Source: Beta vulgaris subsp. vulgaris (Eukaryota > Streptophyta > Magnoliopsida > Caryophyllales > Amaranthaceae). From it: DNA of 64,000 bases. Each line of letters begins with the position of its first letter. The first letter of the stretch is position 1. Below the pieces are notes generated by a model. It was not told the DNA's origin and did no database searches. It was given only the letters and a program-made list of their open reading frames with translations. This document shows positions 43,516-56,030 of this stretch, piece after piece. The stretch spans positions 53,012,090 to 53,076,089 of the forward strand of contig NC_079209.1 of NCBI RefSeq assembly GCF_026745355.1. Direction: 5' to 3'. Made by a program: the position numbers and the translations under genes.

Positions 43516-44972
43516 TCAAATGAGAGTTGCAGATTTTTTTTCTTTTATCAGTTTAGCAACAAACAACATATTATTGTTAAAATCATCAATGTAAAGAACA
43601 TTGTTCAGAGTGACATCATGGTTTAGAATCACATCACCTATCTCACTCACATATTTGATATTATCATCAAGTAATCCTACTTTTATTTTACCTTTCAAAA
43701 CCTTTTTGTTACTTAGCAAATCCCTGTTACCTGTCATGTGGTCACTAGCTCTGGAGTCAATGAGCCAACAACTTATTTTCTTAACATTTTTATTTAAAAC
43801 TGCATTAGAGATGCTAATCTTACCTACAAAATTTGCTTGACCACTGCTTGATCCCGCTTGTTTCTCTGTCATAGCTTTAAGTACCTCTTGAACAATGTTG
43901 TTCATGATGTCTTGTCTTGTTTCAGTTCCTTCAATGCCTTTATTTGTGAAATCCAAAGGATTGTCTTGCATCTGTTCTTCACCATCTTTGATTGCATTAC
44001 CAGCATGTTTGAATTGTTCGGTAGACTTCTTGTACCAATCTAGAAACCCTACTATCTGAAAACATTCTTCTTTGGAATGGCCTTTCTTTCCATAGTGCTG
44101 ACATACCCTTGCCATTTTTTCCATCTTCAATTTCTTATAGTAGTCCTTCTCTAAAAGTTTTGTCGCAAACCTAAACTTCTGCTTTGATTTTGTTTGTTCA
44201 CAGCCAAAGCATTAGCTTCAATGCTGGCATTTTCAATTCACCAGTGATCTATGCTTCTGTCTTTCCATTTGGAACACCAAGTTATACGCCTTGTTAACAG
44301 ACACCAGAGGATCAATACAAAGCAAATTTGTTTTCATTTGATCATAACCTGTGTTGAGGCCCATCACAAATTAATCACTATCCCACTCCCTTGTAATTCT
44401 AATACCGTACCTTCTTTACAATGTTACAGCTGCATTGCTCCACAAGTACACTCTAGCATCCCTTCCAGGTCTGCAATTTGATTTCGAAGACCTTTAAATC
44501 TGCAATAATATTCACTCATCACACTCAAATTATTTTGTTGTAACTCCCAAAGATCATTTTTGAGTTGGAACAATTGTGGAGCATTAGTTTGAGCATATCT
44601 CTCTACTATCTCCTCCCAAAGTAATCTTGTTGACTACATACTCACCAAACTTCCAACAACATCAGGTTTCATTGTGACAAGCAACCAAGATCTTACCATG
44701 TAATCACATCTCTCCCATTTTTGTGTTTATTTGTCATTTTTAGTAAGCTTAGGATGCTTTCCTTCAAGAAAACCAAATTTTTTCTTGGCTCCCAATGCTA
44801 TCCGAATGCTCTTGCTCCAACTTATAAAATTTGTTCCATCAAAAGTTATGCTTCCAAGAGGGTTTGATCCATTTTATTTATTCACTAAAATGAATAGAGG
44901 ATCTTTGTATGGATTCATAGAAAAAGTTTCTCCTTCATTTCCTTCTTTTCTCGCGGAACCTCCACCAGCCAT
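43516..44972 (-). pseudogene. copia gag and protease remnant
   Basis: The ATG near 44972 opens MAGGGSARKEGNEG. Broken frames follow with FDGTNFISWSKSIRIAL and LWELQQNN. 44130-43516 is open and has an altered knuckle CQHYGKKGHSKEEC (second Cys replaced by Tyr), then CWLIDSRASDHMTGN, the protease active site with Gly replaced by Arg. Both replaced residues indicate loss of function. Confidence 0.8.
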
Positions 44973-45686
44973 GTATAAAGTTAGAGCCTTCGAAACTTTC
45001 TTAAGCCTAAGGCTTAACTCATGTTGCTATGATACTATGAAAAGAATCAAAGTCTCAAAGTTGGATTATAATCTGAAAAAAATCTTGCAATTTCTTGTAT
45101 TGAAAGAGAGAAAATTTACAAGAAGGAATTACTCCCCTGTTAGGGTCTAACAACTATACAATCATTGAGAGAAAATTTAGACCTATACAAGAGAGTTGTA
45201 CATAGGACAAAAAAATACAACCAAAATAACGATTGTTATACTAAGTACAGGATCCTAGGCAAAATAATCTACGTTGAGAACATGATAGCAATATATTCCT
45301 TAGCCACACAAACAATAAATAACTTGTATATTCCAATAATATGTTTTCTCCCTTCTTTTTCTATATCACTTTAGATAATTTATTCACCTACAACGATAAG
45401 TTGAAGAGATAAAAATGAAAAGAAAATGAACAAGACACGTGAGATATTCCAGAGAGATACACGTGTCTAGTTACCATCCCAAGTGTTCAACCTGTCAACC
45501 GCTAAATCCCCCCGCCCAAAATTCTTCTACACAATACACATGCATACATTAACAAAAAGCAGATCAAAAATATTTATACATAATTCAACAACAAAAATTG
45601 GATGAGATAAACTCATACTTAAAGCGGCAGTAATTTCTTCACCCAAAATCAAACAAAAACAAAGGAAAATTCCCTAAAAATTATAC

Positions 45687-48600
45687 ATGGAGGTGAAGAA
45701 AAACATGGGAGTGAAGAAGAAAGTGCCTTTAATGCGTACTAGTAACAAGAACAAAATTAGAAAGAAGAAGAAATTTAGTATTGATTACCGCAAAATTTTC
45801 CCAGAAATTGTTGAATATCTTAAATCTGATTCTTATTTTTATTCCCACTTCATCTCATCTTCTACGGCGTCGAATTCGTCTGCGCAATATGATGTTTTCT
45901 CCTCCTCTAGAGGTAAATTTAGTAACTTTTTCTTGTTCCTTAATCTTTATATAATCCCGTCTTGTTTTTATTTTGTGTTAATTTCATCGCTAGTTCAATA
46001 TGTATGTCTTAGATTTTCATGGAACTCGGATATTTTTAGCTGTTATGACTTATAACATACTACCTACATTTGACATTTCCTACGCTCAAATTGAAATCTC
46101 CTTAAATTTCCCTAGGTTTCTTCCCAATATCCCTTATTATAAGTTACTAGCTTTATATGCACGCTATGCATGCGAAATTATTATAGAAGTTAAATCAATT
46201 GCATAATTGAATTATTAACGTTGGGGTCCCAACTATTTGTCATTGTTGTCTATACGTACGTCCCAGCTATTGATTGTTACGTCTCTAGATTTTTCAAAAA
46301 ATTGATTTCAAGTAGCGTTTGTGAACCCGAATTTCATTTCAATTTTAGTATTTTAATTCTCATTTGAAGTCCAATTCCGATTCCTCAAACTCGTTTGGGA
46401 AATACGGGAATTGAATTTCAATCGGGTGGTGGGGTCGCGGGGGAGGGGAGGGAGCGAATAATGGGGAACTTAGAGGAGAGAGAAATTGGAATGACAAGGA
46501 GTGGGGTGGGATTTATACCATGTGTTTTTAACTTGGGTTGGAATTGTATTGGAATTGGTCTAATTTCAAATATAATTCCATTGAGTACCCAAACAAGTGA
46601 ATTGGAAATTATGGTTACCAAACAGGCCCTTATTATTACATTATACTTCATTATTTTAGGTTAATTTGACTTAAGTTACAAAAAATCTCAATTTATTTAC
46701 ATTAATTTTTCCTCTTCTGGATGTAGAAGTGTTGTATTCCAGGTAGTTAGGCGTGGTTCGGTGGTTGTGACTTGTGTTTCAAATCATTGTGCTAGAATCT
46801 AGATAATTGGCGATGGTATTGTAGATGACTATGGTGGTTGGATGTACCAATGTTTGTAATCGGAGTATCTTAGAATTTATAACATCTATCTGAATTTTTA
46901 GGATGTGCTCTTTAATTTCATTTGGATTTGTGAAACCTGAATATGTTGAGTTACCGATAAATCTTCAATGGATTTGTACGCGTAGAGGTTTGCGGAGGAG
47001 AGACTAACCACATACAAGATACAAGTCTTGTAGGGTTTCACCTAAGTCTATGAGCACTAGGTGGAGTAGTCAACTACACTTTTATGGCAAAAAGGCAATC
47101 CTTTATCCTCCCCTAGTCTCCTTTCTTCCATCAAGTCCTCTAACATTGGAGAGTTTGGACTACTTATAAGTTGAAGGGAGGTTTCATACCAATTGTCAAT
47201 AGGTGGAATAGTTCATTCGTACCGAGTTCTCTTCTTCAATTTGGAACAAACTCACATGCGTGTGACTTTTCTTTCAACCGTATGTCTACTGAAAAGCTAA
47301 ATTTGGGGAAATTTATTACTCCTTTCACTCCGATTTAGTTGCCAAAATTGCTATAAGACACGTTTAAGGGAAATTGAAACTTAGCTAGAGTGATAAAGGT
47401 TGGTGAGTGGCTTGTGTGAGGCCCAACTTCGCAGAAGATGGTGAGAGGCCCAACTTTACAGAAGATGGTGGGAGGATAACTTCATCATAAAAAGCTATGT
47501 CCAAACGAAATTAATTAGGACATCCTACAATTGGGTTTCTGGGAACAATTGGGAGAGAGGGAGTATATATTTTTTGAAAATTCTTCATCATAAGTGGGGG
47601 AAGAAGAAACAAATTGGTAATGCCCCTATTGAAAAAGTAAACAAATAAGATTACAAATTGTTTTGATGAAATGTGGAGGTTTAGGTGAAATGGCGATCTT
47701 TGTTCTATTTTTGCGTCGAAAGGTTGTTTCCGAATCTTAAGTAATGTCAAATCATGTCATTGGGCTCATTTGTTCTATGTGGTGTCCGGTTTAGTTTGTC
47801 GCTTAATGTGTGATAAGGTCTTTGGATCATCTTGGCCTGATATGTTAGCTCTGTTCCCCCCCCCCCCCCTCTTTGGAATTTAAAAGGAGATTAGTTGAAT
47901 TAGTTGGTTACATATAAAGGACATTGAATAATTGCTACTATTAAGTTGAATATGAACTTCCTGTTCAAGGAGCTTGGTTTCTTGCCTTGTGAATTGTGAT
48001 GTTTATATGGATTTATTATTATTAACAGTGTTATGTTAGTTTAAGAAAATAAGAAGTTTTTACAGGCAGGGTCCTTTCTAAAAAATAAAATGAAATGATT
48101 TGAATGGTTTGCTGAAAACCTTCCTTTGTGTATGTAATTCTACTTTCTGAGGATTGGATACAGGTGAACCCATTTTGGGGAGTAAGGGCCGAACAAAGGA
48201 GAAGCTAGTGGAGTACCTTAAATCTGATACCTACATGTATGCTCCACTGGAAGGTACTCAACATCGTGATGATTTTGCGATAAAAAACATCATCTCTCCT
48301 CAAAGAGGTAAAGTTCCTTTTGGTATATTAATATTATTGTGTGTTAGTCAGTGTTTTGATTTGGAGGAGCTCATTGGAATTGAATTTTTATACGGGAAGT
48401 ACATCATATAGCTTTCTTATAAAACTGAAATATCTTATTCGGAAAAAGTATCTTGCTGCCCAACAGACTTTGCTGTGCAACACCATAGCTGTCTCGAATA
48501 TATAAGATTGCGGTAGATCCTACAAGTGAAGTTACAAAAATGCCTTGACAAAGTCTTGTTTCTAACATTTGGATATCTAGCCATCCTCTTCTTATTTTTT

Positions 48601-49325
48601 GGTTGGCTAGTCAATTTTACCTCAACCAACGAACTTTGAGTTGCTTTAGAGATTGGAGATCAATCACGTTCATATTTATTCGTATCTCTTTAATTATGCT
48701 GGAGTCAGGTATAATCTCTCTTGCAATTTGCATGATAGAGCTTGATCCAGCAATGTTGTAATTAGATGAACAACATTCTTTTTAAGTATCTCAGTTATGA
48801 ATTTGGTTCATTAATGTTTCAACATGCAAACATTATTCCGGTTTCCTCTCCTGTTGGTTGCAGGACACGACTTGCAGTTTATGAGGGTAACTAGTACAGT
48901 CTTATCCACCAGTAAGATTGCCTGGCAGACAAAAGAAGTAGCAGAAAAACCTTCCGTGGTTGAAAAGTGTAGAGATCATGGCACAAGAGGTAATCCACCT
49001 GATGAGAATTTCGCCTCTCCTAAAACTCCGGGACTTCAGGAAGTAAAGAAGCAAGCAGCTCGACGGAGTGGTCGCTTATCAACAATCTCAGGTTCCTTGA
49101 GTCATACACTTCACTCAATTGCATTACGTTTTTGTCCAAAGAAAACAATATATAAAAATAAACAAGAATCTTCTTGAATACTTTGACAATAAGTATATAG
49201 TTAGTATCAATCTTTACTGTCATTTTTTTGTTCCTTGGTAACTTGAGTATAATTATGAAGTTATTCTTCTTTGTTTCTGTTTTAAAGCTTAAGATGTCTT
49301 GTCTTTGTTGGTGGTCTCAGGTTAG
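45687..49325 (+). CDS. Unrecognised basic protein of about 200 residues, four exons
   Basis: Exons 45687-45912, 48164-48307, 48864-49091 and 49321-49325 (G then TAG). All junctions are GT-AG, phase 1 throughout, total 603 nt, 200 residues. The N terminus is strongly basic (KNKIRKKKKF, a possible nuclear localisation signal). Exon 1 encodes FPEIVEYLKSDSYFYSHFIS and exon 2 encodes EKLVEYLKSDTYMYAPLEG, so the protein carries the same short motif twice. Exon 3 is polar and charged and ends ARRSGRLSTIS. There is no signal peptide, membrane segment or known catalytic motif. I do not recognise the family; a nuclear regulatory or scaffold role would be a guess. The short last exon is the least certain part. 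The consistent phases and the motif shared across two exons support a real gene. Introns 1 and 2 contain MITE-like insertions. Confidence 0.65.
46147..46180 (-). other. Possible Helitron 3' terminus
   Basis: The + strand reads A-CTAGCTTTATATGCACGCT then ATGCATGCG: on the minus strand a GCATGC-type hairpin followed by CTAG and T. The same layout occurs at 39982 and 63547. No 5' end identified. Confidence 0.35.
46310..46640. mobile_element. MITE-like inverted-repeat element in intron 1 of the novel gene
   Basis: The left part GCGTTTGTGAACCCGAATTT and the right part AATTATGGTTACCAAACAGG are roughly inverse, with AATTCC/GGAATT words repeated between them. No clean target duplication, so superfamily and exact ends are unsure. 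Confidence 0.4.
47319..47563. mobile_element. Stowaway-like MITE in intron 1 of the novel gene
   Basis: 245 bp with ends CTCCTTTCACTCCGATTTAG and the complement of CTCCCTCTCTCCCAATTGTT, flanked by TA on both sides. The terminus matches the CTCCCTCNGTCCCAATTTAG consensus of plant Stowaway MITEs. Confidence 0.65.
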
Positions 49326-50478
49326 GAAGCAATTGATAGGAAGTACAAGAAGTCTTCATGGACTTACATTGCCTTCAACGGCCACGGCATAGAAACTGAG
49401 ATCAATGTCAGTTTGTCCGTGGACTTGGTGCTTGGTTCTGTAATGGATTTTCAGCATGTGAATTCTTCTAATAGTTCTTGTAATCTTCGCATATCGTCTT
49501 TGTAACTTCTGTATGCGTAAGTAGATGTTTTAATTGGATTTAATAGAATGTGTAAACAAAGATCGAAAGATTTCGATTACTGATAGTACATTTTAGGTTC
49601 TATATCTTCGCCTAATCCAATCGTTTCTAATATTTTTCTGTAATGTTTTCTTATATGCACCTTGATCGTTAATTGGATTTTGGCATGTAAGTGAATGTTT
49701 TAAGCGTCTTTTCCTGGTTCAATATCGATAGGCATTGTTATATGCGCCTAATCCCTATCTTTCCCGCTCCACAACCTACCTCAAACCCGCCTAAAATTCA
49801 ACACGTACTCGTCTAAAACCCAACTTTTTTTTCTTGAAAGGAAACAGCAATGTCCGAAAGTACATATGGGAAAATGTCTGAAGGACAACGATGTCCCAAA
49901 ATTGCTCTATCCCAAACGGAATTATTTTGGCGAGATGATGGGCGACGAAATTTCTACCTTTCTTTACATGAGATCAAATAATAAAACTAAAATAACAGCT
50001 AAAGGACGGAATATCTTCCAAACACTATGTACCATAACTTAGTGCTTAATATAAAAGTCAAAATATATATCATTTTCCATAAAGATAAAAACATAAGCAG
50101 GGTAAAAAGGTCGGGTTAAATCTTCTAACAAACAAATGAACTTGAAAAAATATCAGCACATTTAACAAGAAGTTACTTCAACAGGAGATTAATTCTCTTC
50201 TTTTTTCTTCTAATTTTTTTTATTAAATATATACAAAGCAACGCATGGATGAATTGGATATAATAGAACGGGACGTTTTCCTATTTGGTCGTGTCAATGA
50301 CATCCCTTTATAATTTGGACCCTTGGTCTTTTTTAGTAAAATATTTTAGAAACACAAATATAAAGGTTGAGACTGGATGTTATAGTAAGAAAATTATGGT
50401 TTATACAGAGTTTAGAATAGGGGTGCAAAAGCAAAACTAAAATGGAAAATAATACTCCTCAAACATGCCGTGTTTATA
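49326..50478. other. 3' UTR of the novel gene, then intergenic
   Basis: The first 230 bp probably hold the 3' UTR (AATAGAATGTGTAAAC near 49550). Beyond that is AT-rich DNA without a supported gene. Confidence 0.4.
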
Positions 50479-50487
50479 TTTCTTAAA

Positions 50488-51000
50488 GGAAAATTTGCAC
50501 AAAACCACCTTAAGTTTCACTTATTTGGAAACTTCCACCTTTATGTTTTTTTTTCTCCTAAATTTCCACCTAAATTTTACAAAACCTTTATAAACTCCCA
50601 CCACTTAACAGATTTTGCCAAACTCCGTTAGTGGGGGACCCACATCAGTTATTTCTTTTGTTTTCCCTTCCAAACTACTCACTCCCCCCTTTTTATATGA
50701 GAAAATTTCCTTTTTCACCCTTTAATCCTTCACCAACATCTTATCAGAAGGAGGTTTGCCCCCTTTGTTGCTTGTGTTGGAGGGAAATCATCTTATATAA
50801 GAAGGGGGAAGTGAGTTGTTTGGAGAGAAAAACAAAAGAAATAACTGATGTGGGTCCCACCACTAATGAAATTTGGCAAAATCCGTTAAGTGGTGGGAGT
50901 TTATAAAGGTTTCGTAAAGTTGTGGAAGTTTGGGAAAAAAAAATAAAGGTGGGAGTTTCTAAATAAGTGAAAACTTAAGGTGATTTTGTGAAAATTTTTC
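50488..51000. mobile_element. Mutator-like MITE with long TIRs
   Basis: A 513-bp foldback element. Left GGAAAATTTGCACAAAACCA; right end is the complement of GAAAAATTTTCACAAAATCA; inverted similarity continues for over 200 bp (including AAATAACTGATGTGGGTCCC against GGGACCCACATCAGTTATTT). An exact 9-bp duplication TTTCTTAAA flanks it (50479-50487, 51001-51009). The first ten bases equal those of the intronic MITE at 29053. Confidence 0.92.
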
Positions 51001-51368
51001 TTTCTTAAATAATAATAATCTTTAGCGAAGTCCCACAATCGGATTGCTCGAATTGATACCGGAGTTAAGAGTTTGGCTGTAAAAAACGAAAATTTTCAGT
51101 GTATTAGTGCTAAATATTTGAGTTACATATTTCACAAATTATTTGTGACATGTATTTAATTTAGTACTACATGTTAATTACAAAACAATGGGGCCGACTT
51201 TAGCCTGACAGCATCGTGTCTATCCCATATGCCCAATTGTTCAATGTCAGTCTAGCCCAACATTAGTAGCATTGCATGAGTCCGGTGATATGTGGTGTTG
51301 TCTGATGGCCCAATGTGGATTTTGGATGTTTGCTGCTAATAGGAAAAATATTTGCCAATAATTCGAGT

Positions 51369-52023
51369 TAGGGATGGCAACGGGTCGGATCCGGATCGGG
51401 TTCAGGCGGATCCAGATCCGTTTTCAGACTCTGGATCCAGATCCGACCCGGATCCACCGGGTCTAAGAAAGTTGGACCCAGATCAGATCCGACGGATCAT
51501 GCGGATCCGGGTCCAAAACGGATTCAGCTCATTTCATGCAATTTCACCCACTTTGTGATATTAAAATGATTATTGACGTTACTTGAGGCATTGTACTTTT
51601 GCCATCTGTATTGAATTGGTGATCAATAATTGTGTTTAATGCACATCATACCTATTTGGCTTGTATTATGTTTTTCTTGATGTTTTTGAATATTTGTGAG
51701 AATAGTTAGCTGAAGGGAGTTTGTTTAGATGTTCCTTTGTGTGGCAGAGCTAAAATGTTATGGAGTTGATGTTCCTTTGCATGACAGAGCTAAAATGTCA
51801 GGAGGCCCAGGTGCCCAGCCCAACATGGAGTTTTTTTAAAAAAAAACGGATTCGTGAATCCGGGTCCGGGTCTATTTTACAGATCCGGACCCGGATCCGT
51901 GATTTGACAAGTGGACCCGAACCGACCCGGATCCAACAGGTCCATAATTTTAGGATCCAGACCCGAAAAAACGGATCCGGGTCCACAGATCCGGGCCGGG
52001 TCTAGGATCCACTGCCATCTCTA
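51369..52023. mobile_element. Non-autonomous hAT element rich in GGATCC words
   Basis: 655 bp with ends TAGGGATGGCAACGGG and the complement of TAGAGATGGCAGTGG. The 8-bp duplication ATTCGAGT is exact (51361-51368, 52024-52031), the size made by hAT transposases. Both subterminal regions are packed with GGATCCGGATC-type words in direct and inverted order. The frames across it read Asp-Pro/Ser-Asp repeats and are artefacts of the repeat. No transposase. Confidence 0.92.
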
Positions 52024-52031
52024 ATTCGAGT

Positions 52032-52869
52032 AATCGAGTATTTATGTGTGGCCTGTAGACTTGCAAAGTCAACTAGAGACTTCGCTGAATTATTTAAATA
52101 TTTAATGTGTTTGTACTTCTCTATATTTTATCTACTTCATGTTGGAGTGTATAGTATAAAATTTTGCTTCAAAGAATATGAAAAGTATTTTGCCCTTTGT
52201 TCCACATTAAAAGAATAGACTGGAAGAGTAAGATTTATAACTATTACTCTTGATCAACCCTTTAAGTTGAGTAGTAATGAGACTTTTAGTGGGATCGGAG
52301 TGTGGTGATGGATGCTTATCACACACCTGTGTGCTGCCTGCTAATTGATTCAGACTAGGGCCATGGGCATTTTGGGTTTTGAGAAATAAACTTAACTTTC
52401 TTTTTGGATAAATTATTTATCAACATCAAGTTATGGTTTTTCCCTAAAATCTCTCTTAAGTGACCGGTTTTCCTAATTTTTCTCCTAGTCTACTGCCATT
52501 AACCTCCAATTATTGACCGTTTTATCCCATATAATCAGTCCAAGATCTAATGAAGTTTGTTTGTTCAGTTTCTATAAATACCAGTATTCTGATGGTATGG
52601 TTTAACACACAGAAAAATACATCTTCCTCTTCTATTCCAGTTTCTCTTTTCTGGGCAATATTCTTGAACGTTCTCAATCTGCTTTTCTGTGGACACCGAA
52701 AAGTTAGAAATCATGTATCCATTGAGGTTGATTGATGTGGGTCCTTATGTTGTAGCGGGGCAGATTCAACTTTAGGACAGTGTTTAATTCACGCCACGGT
52801 TGTCAAATAAGTTTATTCTATTTGTTACCAGTTTACGTTACTACATTCTAAAGTTGATTTTTTTGTATA
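52032..52869. other. Intergenic, no gene seen
   Basis: AT-rich DNA between a hAT element and a copia fragment. No supported frame or repeat boundary. Confidence 0.4.
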
Positions 52870-54687
52870 TGTTATTATGGAGTATGGTTGTTGCTATTCC
52901 TAATGATAGTGTCCCCATTCTGGATGTCGTCCCTATTACCAATCTCTTTGTCCCTGATATGTCTAAGTTAGAACATTTTCATGGGAAAACCTATAAGATG
53001 GGATCTAGTAAGATGGAATTTTTCTTGGGTCAGATTGGGGTAGATTATTGTTTATTTGTTGATGTTGCTCCTGAGAATTATGTTAGGGATTTTGTGAAAG
53101 ACAATAAGACATGTCTTGGGATGTTACTGCATTATATGACTTCTTCTCTTTACATGATTTATAGTAAGTCAAAAAATGCTAAGGATATTTGGGATGCTTT
53201 GAATGCTAAGTATTGTATTGATGATTTTGGGACTAAAATATATGCATGTAGTCGTTGGTTGAAGTTTCCTATATATGATGATATATGTTTGTTTTAGATC
53301 ATGTTTATGAGTATGAGACTTTATGTGCTGATATTGTGGTTGAGGGTATGGATATTTCTGAACTTTTCCAAGGCAACTATTTTCTTGGAAAATTACCTCC
53401 TTCCTGGGAAATTTTGTTCATTCCTTGAAACGCAAACAGAAAGATTTTACCCTTCAGGATTGAGTTTCCCATATTAAGATTGAGGAGCAGAACTGTATCC
53501 AAACCAAAGGGAAATCTGAGCATTCTTCCTCTACTGCTAATCTGGTGGAAAATAAAAGGTGCGGATAATGGATCAAGAGGTAAGGGTCCAAATCAGTTTT
53601 ATGGTACAAGACAGAACCAAAACAACTTCAAGGGAAAAATACATTTTTAAGGGAAGTTGCTTCATTTGTGGTAAGTATGGGCAAGCTGTCACGGATTGCC
53701 GTCAAAGAAAGGAAGCTCAAAGCAAACCAAAAGACAACAAAGCTCAAGAAAACCTTGCTGAAGATGACATTATTGCTGTTGTGGTGTCTGATGTCTACTT
53801 GGTAAGCAATGTTTCTGAGTGGGTTGTGGACACTGGTGCAACCAGCCACATCTGCACCAACAAGGATATGTTCCAGGACTATAATAAAGCTTCAGAGAGA
53901 AAAGCCATCTTCATGGGAAAACTCAACTACTGTGAGTGTTTTAGGCAAGGAAAGGTTTCCCTGAAATTAACCTCCGGAAAAACCATTGATTTGCAGAATG
54001 CTATGCATGTCCCCAATACCCGCAGAAATCTCATTTCTAATTCTTTTTTTTTAAAATAAAGCTAAGACCAAGTTAACTTTTGAATCTGATAAACTAGTAT
54101 TAACTAGAAATAGTGATTTTGTGGGTAAAGGCTTTTGTAATGGTGGACCTTTTTTGTTATGGATGTTGTTATTGATAATAAAATTTCTATTGCTTCCATT
54201 TATATTACTGAGTCTGTTTCTTTATGGTATTCTAGACTAGGTCATTTGAATGTTGCATCTATTAAAAGGCTAAAACAACTTAGTCTTATTCCTGACTTTA
54301 GCAATACATCTTTTGATAAATGTGAAGTATGTGTAGAAGCTAAGCACCCTAAGAAAGCATTCAATAAAAAATGTGTCATGATCCTCTACTTTATTAGAGT
54401 TAGTCCATAAGAAGTTAGATATAACTCCCTATGAATTTTGGAAATGTTATAAGCCTAATTTGGGTTACCTCAAAGTGTGGGGGTGTTTGCGTAAAATAGG
54501 ACTTCCTGACTTTCAAAGAAGTAAGATTGGACCTAAGATTGTAGATGGTATCTTAATTTGTTATGCTTCTAACAATGTTGCATATAGACTTTTTTTTAAG
54601 GATGCATCTGGTTTTGGTCCTATTAGAGAGTCAATGGATGCTGAATTCTTTAAGCATATTTTTCCTATGAAATTTAGTATACAATAA
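52870..54687 (+). pseudogene. Ty1/copia fragment: gag, protease, partial integrase
   Basis: Frames in order: LEHFHGKTYKMGSSKMEFFL, KNAKDIWDALNAKY and FQGNYFLGKLPPSWE (gag, about 52970-53420); a CCHC knuckle CFICGKYGQAVTDC (53653, with Gln in place of the usual His); WVVDTGATSHICTN (protease active site, DTG intact, 53821); LWYSRLGHLNVASIKRL and CEVCVEAKHPKKAF (integrase zinc site, about 54215-54360). Then, after loss of the catalytic core, YLKVWGCLRKIGLP to 54687. RT and RNase H are absent, and no LTR was found. A dead internal fragment. Confidence 0.85.
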
Positions 54688-54789
54688 TCATGTTTGCCTG
54701 ATGTATCTTCTTATACTTTTCATCGTGACATTATATCATAATTATTAAAATCAATATTAATTATTAATTATTTTTGTTATTTTTTAATA

Positions 54790-54847
54790 ATAATAGTAAT
54801 TATTATTATTATTATTATTATTATTGCTACTATTATTGTTGTTGTTG

Positions 54848-54902
<55 letters not shown>
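54790..54902. repeat. (ATT)n/(GTT)n microsatellite
   Basis: More than 30 trinucleotide units, mostly ATT with a GTT block. The leucine-run frame over it is not a gene. Confidence 0.95.
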
Positions 54903-56030
54903 CACTTCTTCAGTTCAATGTAGTTCAATTTATCTCAGTCCAAAAGAACGGGGTCTACTTTTACGGAAAATCCTATATTCCGTATGAACTTGGTTTTCAT
55001 CGTTACATTACTGTTGTTCATGATTACCTATTTTAATGATGTCAGTCAACTTTTAGCGAATGGTGTGAAAATCAAACTTATTTCAAAATGACGGGCTTTG
55101 AATATGATAAAGTTAATTTTTTTCTGAAGACCTTATCCCGATATATCATCACAAAATTGTATAGGTGAAAGAAAACATACTCCTAACTATGTTCTTTACA
55201 GTTCTCATACAATCCTTGTCTTGGCTTATTAGGATGCTAATTGGGAGCCTTAACTTTTTAGATAGTTCCTAACTTATTATTTGTTATGCTAGCTACTTGA
55301 TACTAATTTAGATAGTAATATCGGATTAAAGAAATGGGAGGGGAAATAGGAGCAAGGGCAAAGGAAAGAAAGAGATGGAAAGATGGAGTTCCATTTTCCA
55401 TCCAAACTAGTCCAAGTTGTGATAGAGGATGTTTATTACAGAAGGAAGGAAATTTTCCTTCACTCCTTCCTTCCTCTCTCTCCCCTCCCGTTCCCCAACC
55501 CTTTTATCTAGATAAGGGAACTTGTTCTCCTTCCTTTCTATTTTTCTCTTTCTCTCCGTTTCTTCTTGTCCATACAAAGTGTAAGTACTTAGTGAAAAAT
55601 TAAAAGTTTTCAAGTCGTCTACTTAAGAGCGATATAAAGTAATTGTCCTGCCATATAGATCGATCATGTCCCATACATATATATATATATATATATAAGT
55701 CAGTTCATATGAGGGAAAAAAAAATTTGGGCTCAAATTTTTGGGGGTGATATAATTCTAATGAACAGGTTTTGTAACTCTAATCCAATTGTATGATTGAG
55801 ATTCATTCTTATTTCTCATGTAAGGAGCATTCTCATGTGATCTTCCCTCCCCCCACCCCCCACCCCCACACACACATACATATATGGGTGTGTTATATTG
55901 TACATATTTGAATCACTTGGCATCTTTCATTCCTTCTGTGTGCTCCACTCATACATATGTTTGACAATGTTTCATCCGATTAATTATATATCATCGAAAA
56001 CATCGTTCTTTACCATCGATATATATTTTA
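54903..56030. other. Intergenic, no supported gene
   Basis: Includes a purine/pyrimidine-rich stretch (55330-55570) with facing GGAAGGAAA and TTTCCTTCC runs, an (AT)n run at about 55677-55697 and C-rich tracts near 55850. Nothing here resembles a gene. Confidence 0.4.

Larger units (their letters stand above)
40110..45338 (-). mobile_element. Decayed Ty1/copia retrotransposon, minus strand
   Basis: LTRs at 40110-40445 and 45038-45338, a primer site at 45025-45037 abutting the right LTR (TGCTATGATACTA, a degenerate iMet type), and a C-rich run (a purine tract on the element strand) after 40445. The 5-bp duplication ATATG is exact (40105-40109, 45339-45343). Order on the minus strand is gag, protease, integrase, RT, RNase H, as in Ty1/copia. 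All frames carry stops. The left LTR is longer because of an (AT)n run at 40228-40264. Confidence 0.9.

Noticed and set aside
51352..52005. Open frames rich in Asp-Pro and Gly-Ser on both strands
   Set aside because: They are translations of GGATCC repeats in a hAT element; no start context or homology.
54824..55036. Poly-leucine open frame
   Set aside because: It is a translation of a trinucleotide microsatellite.
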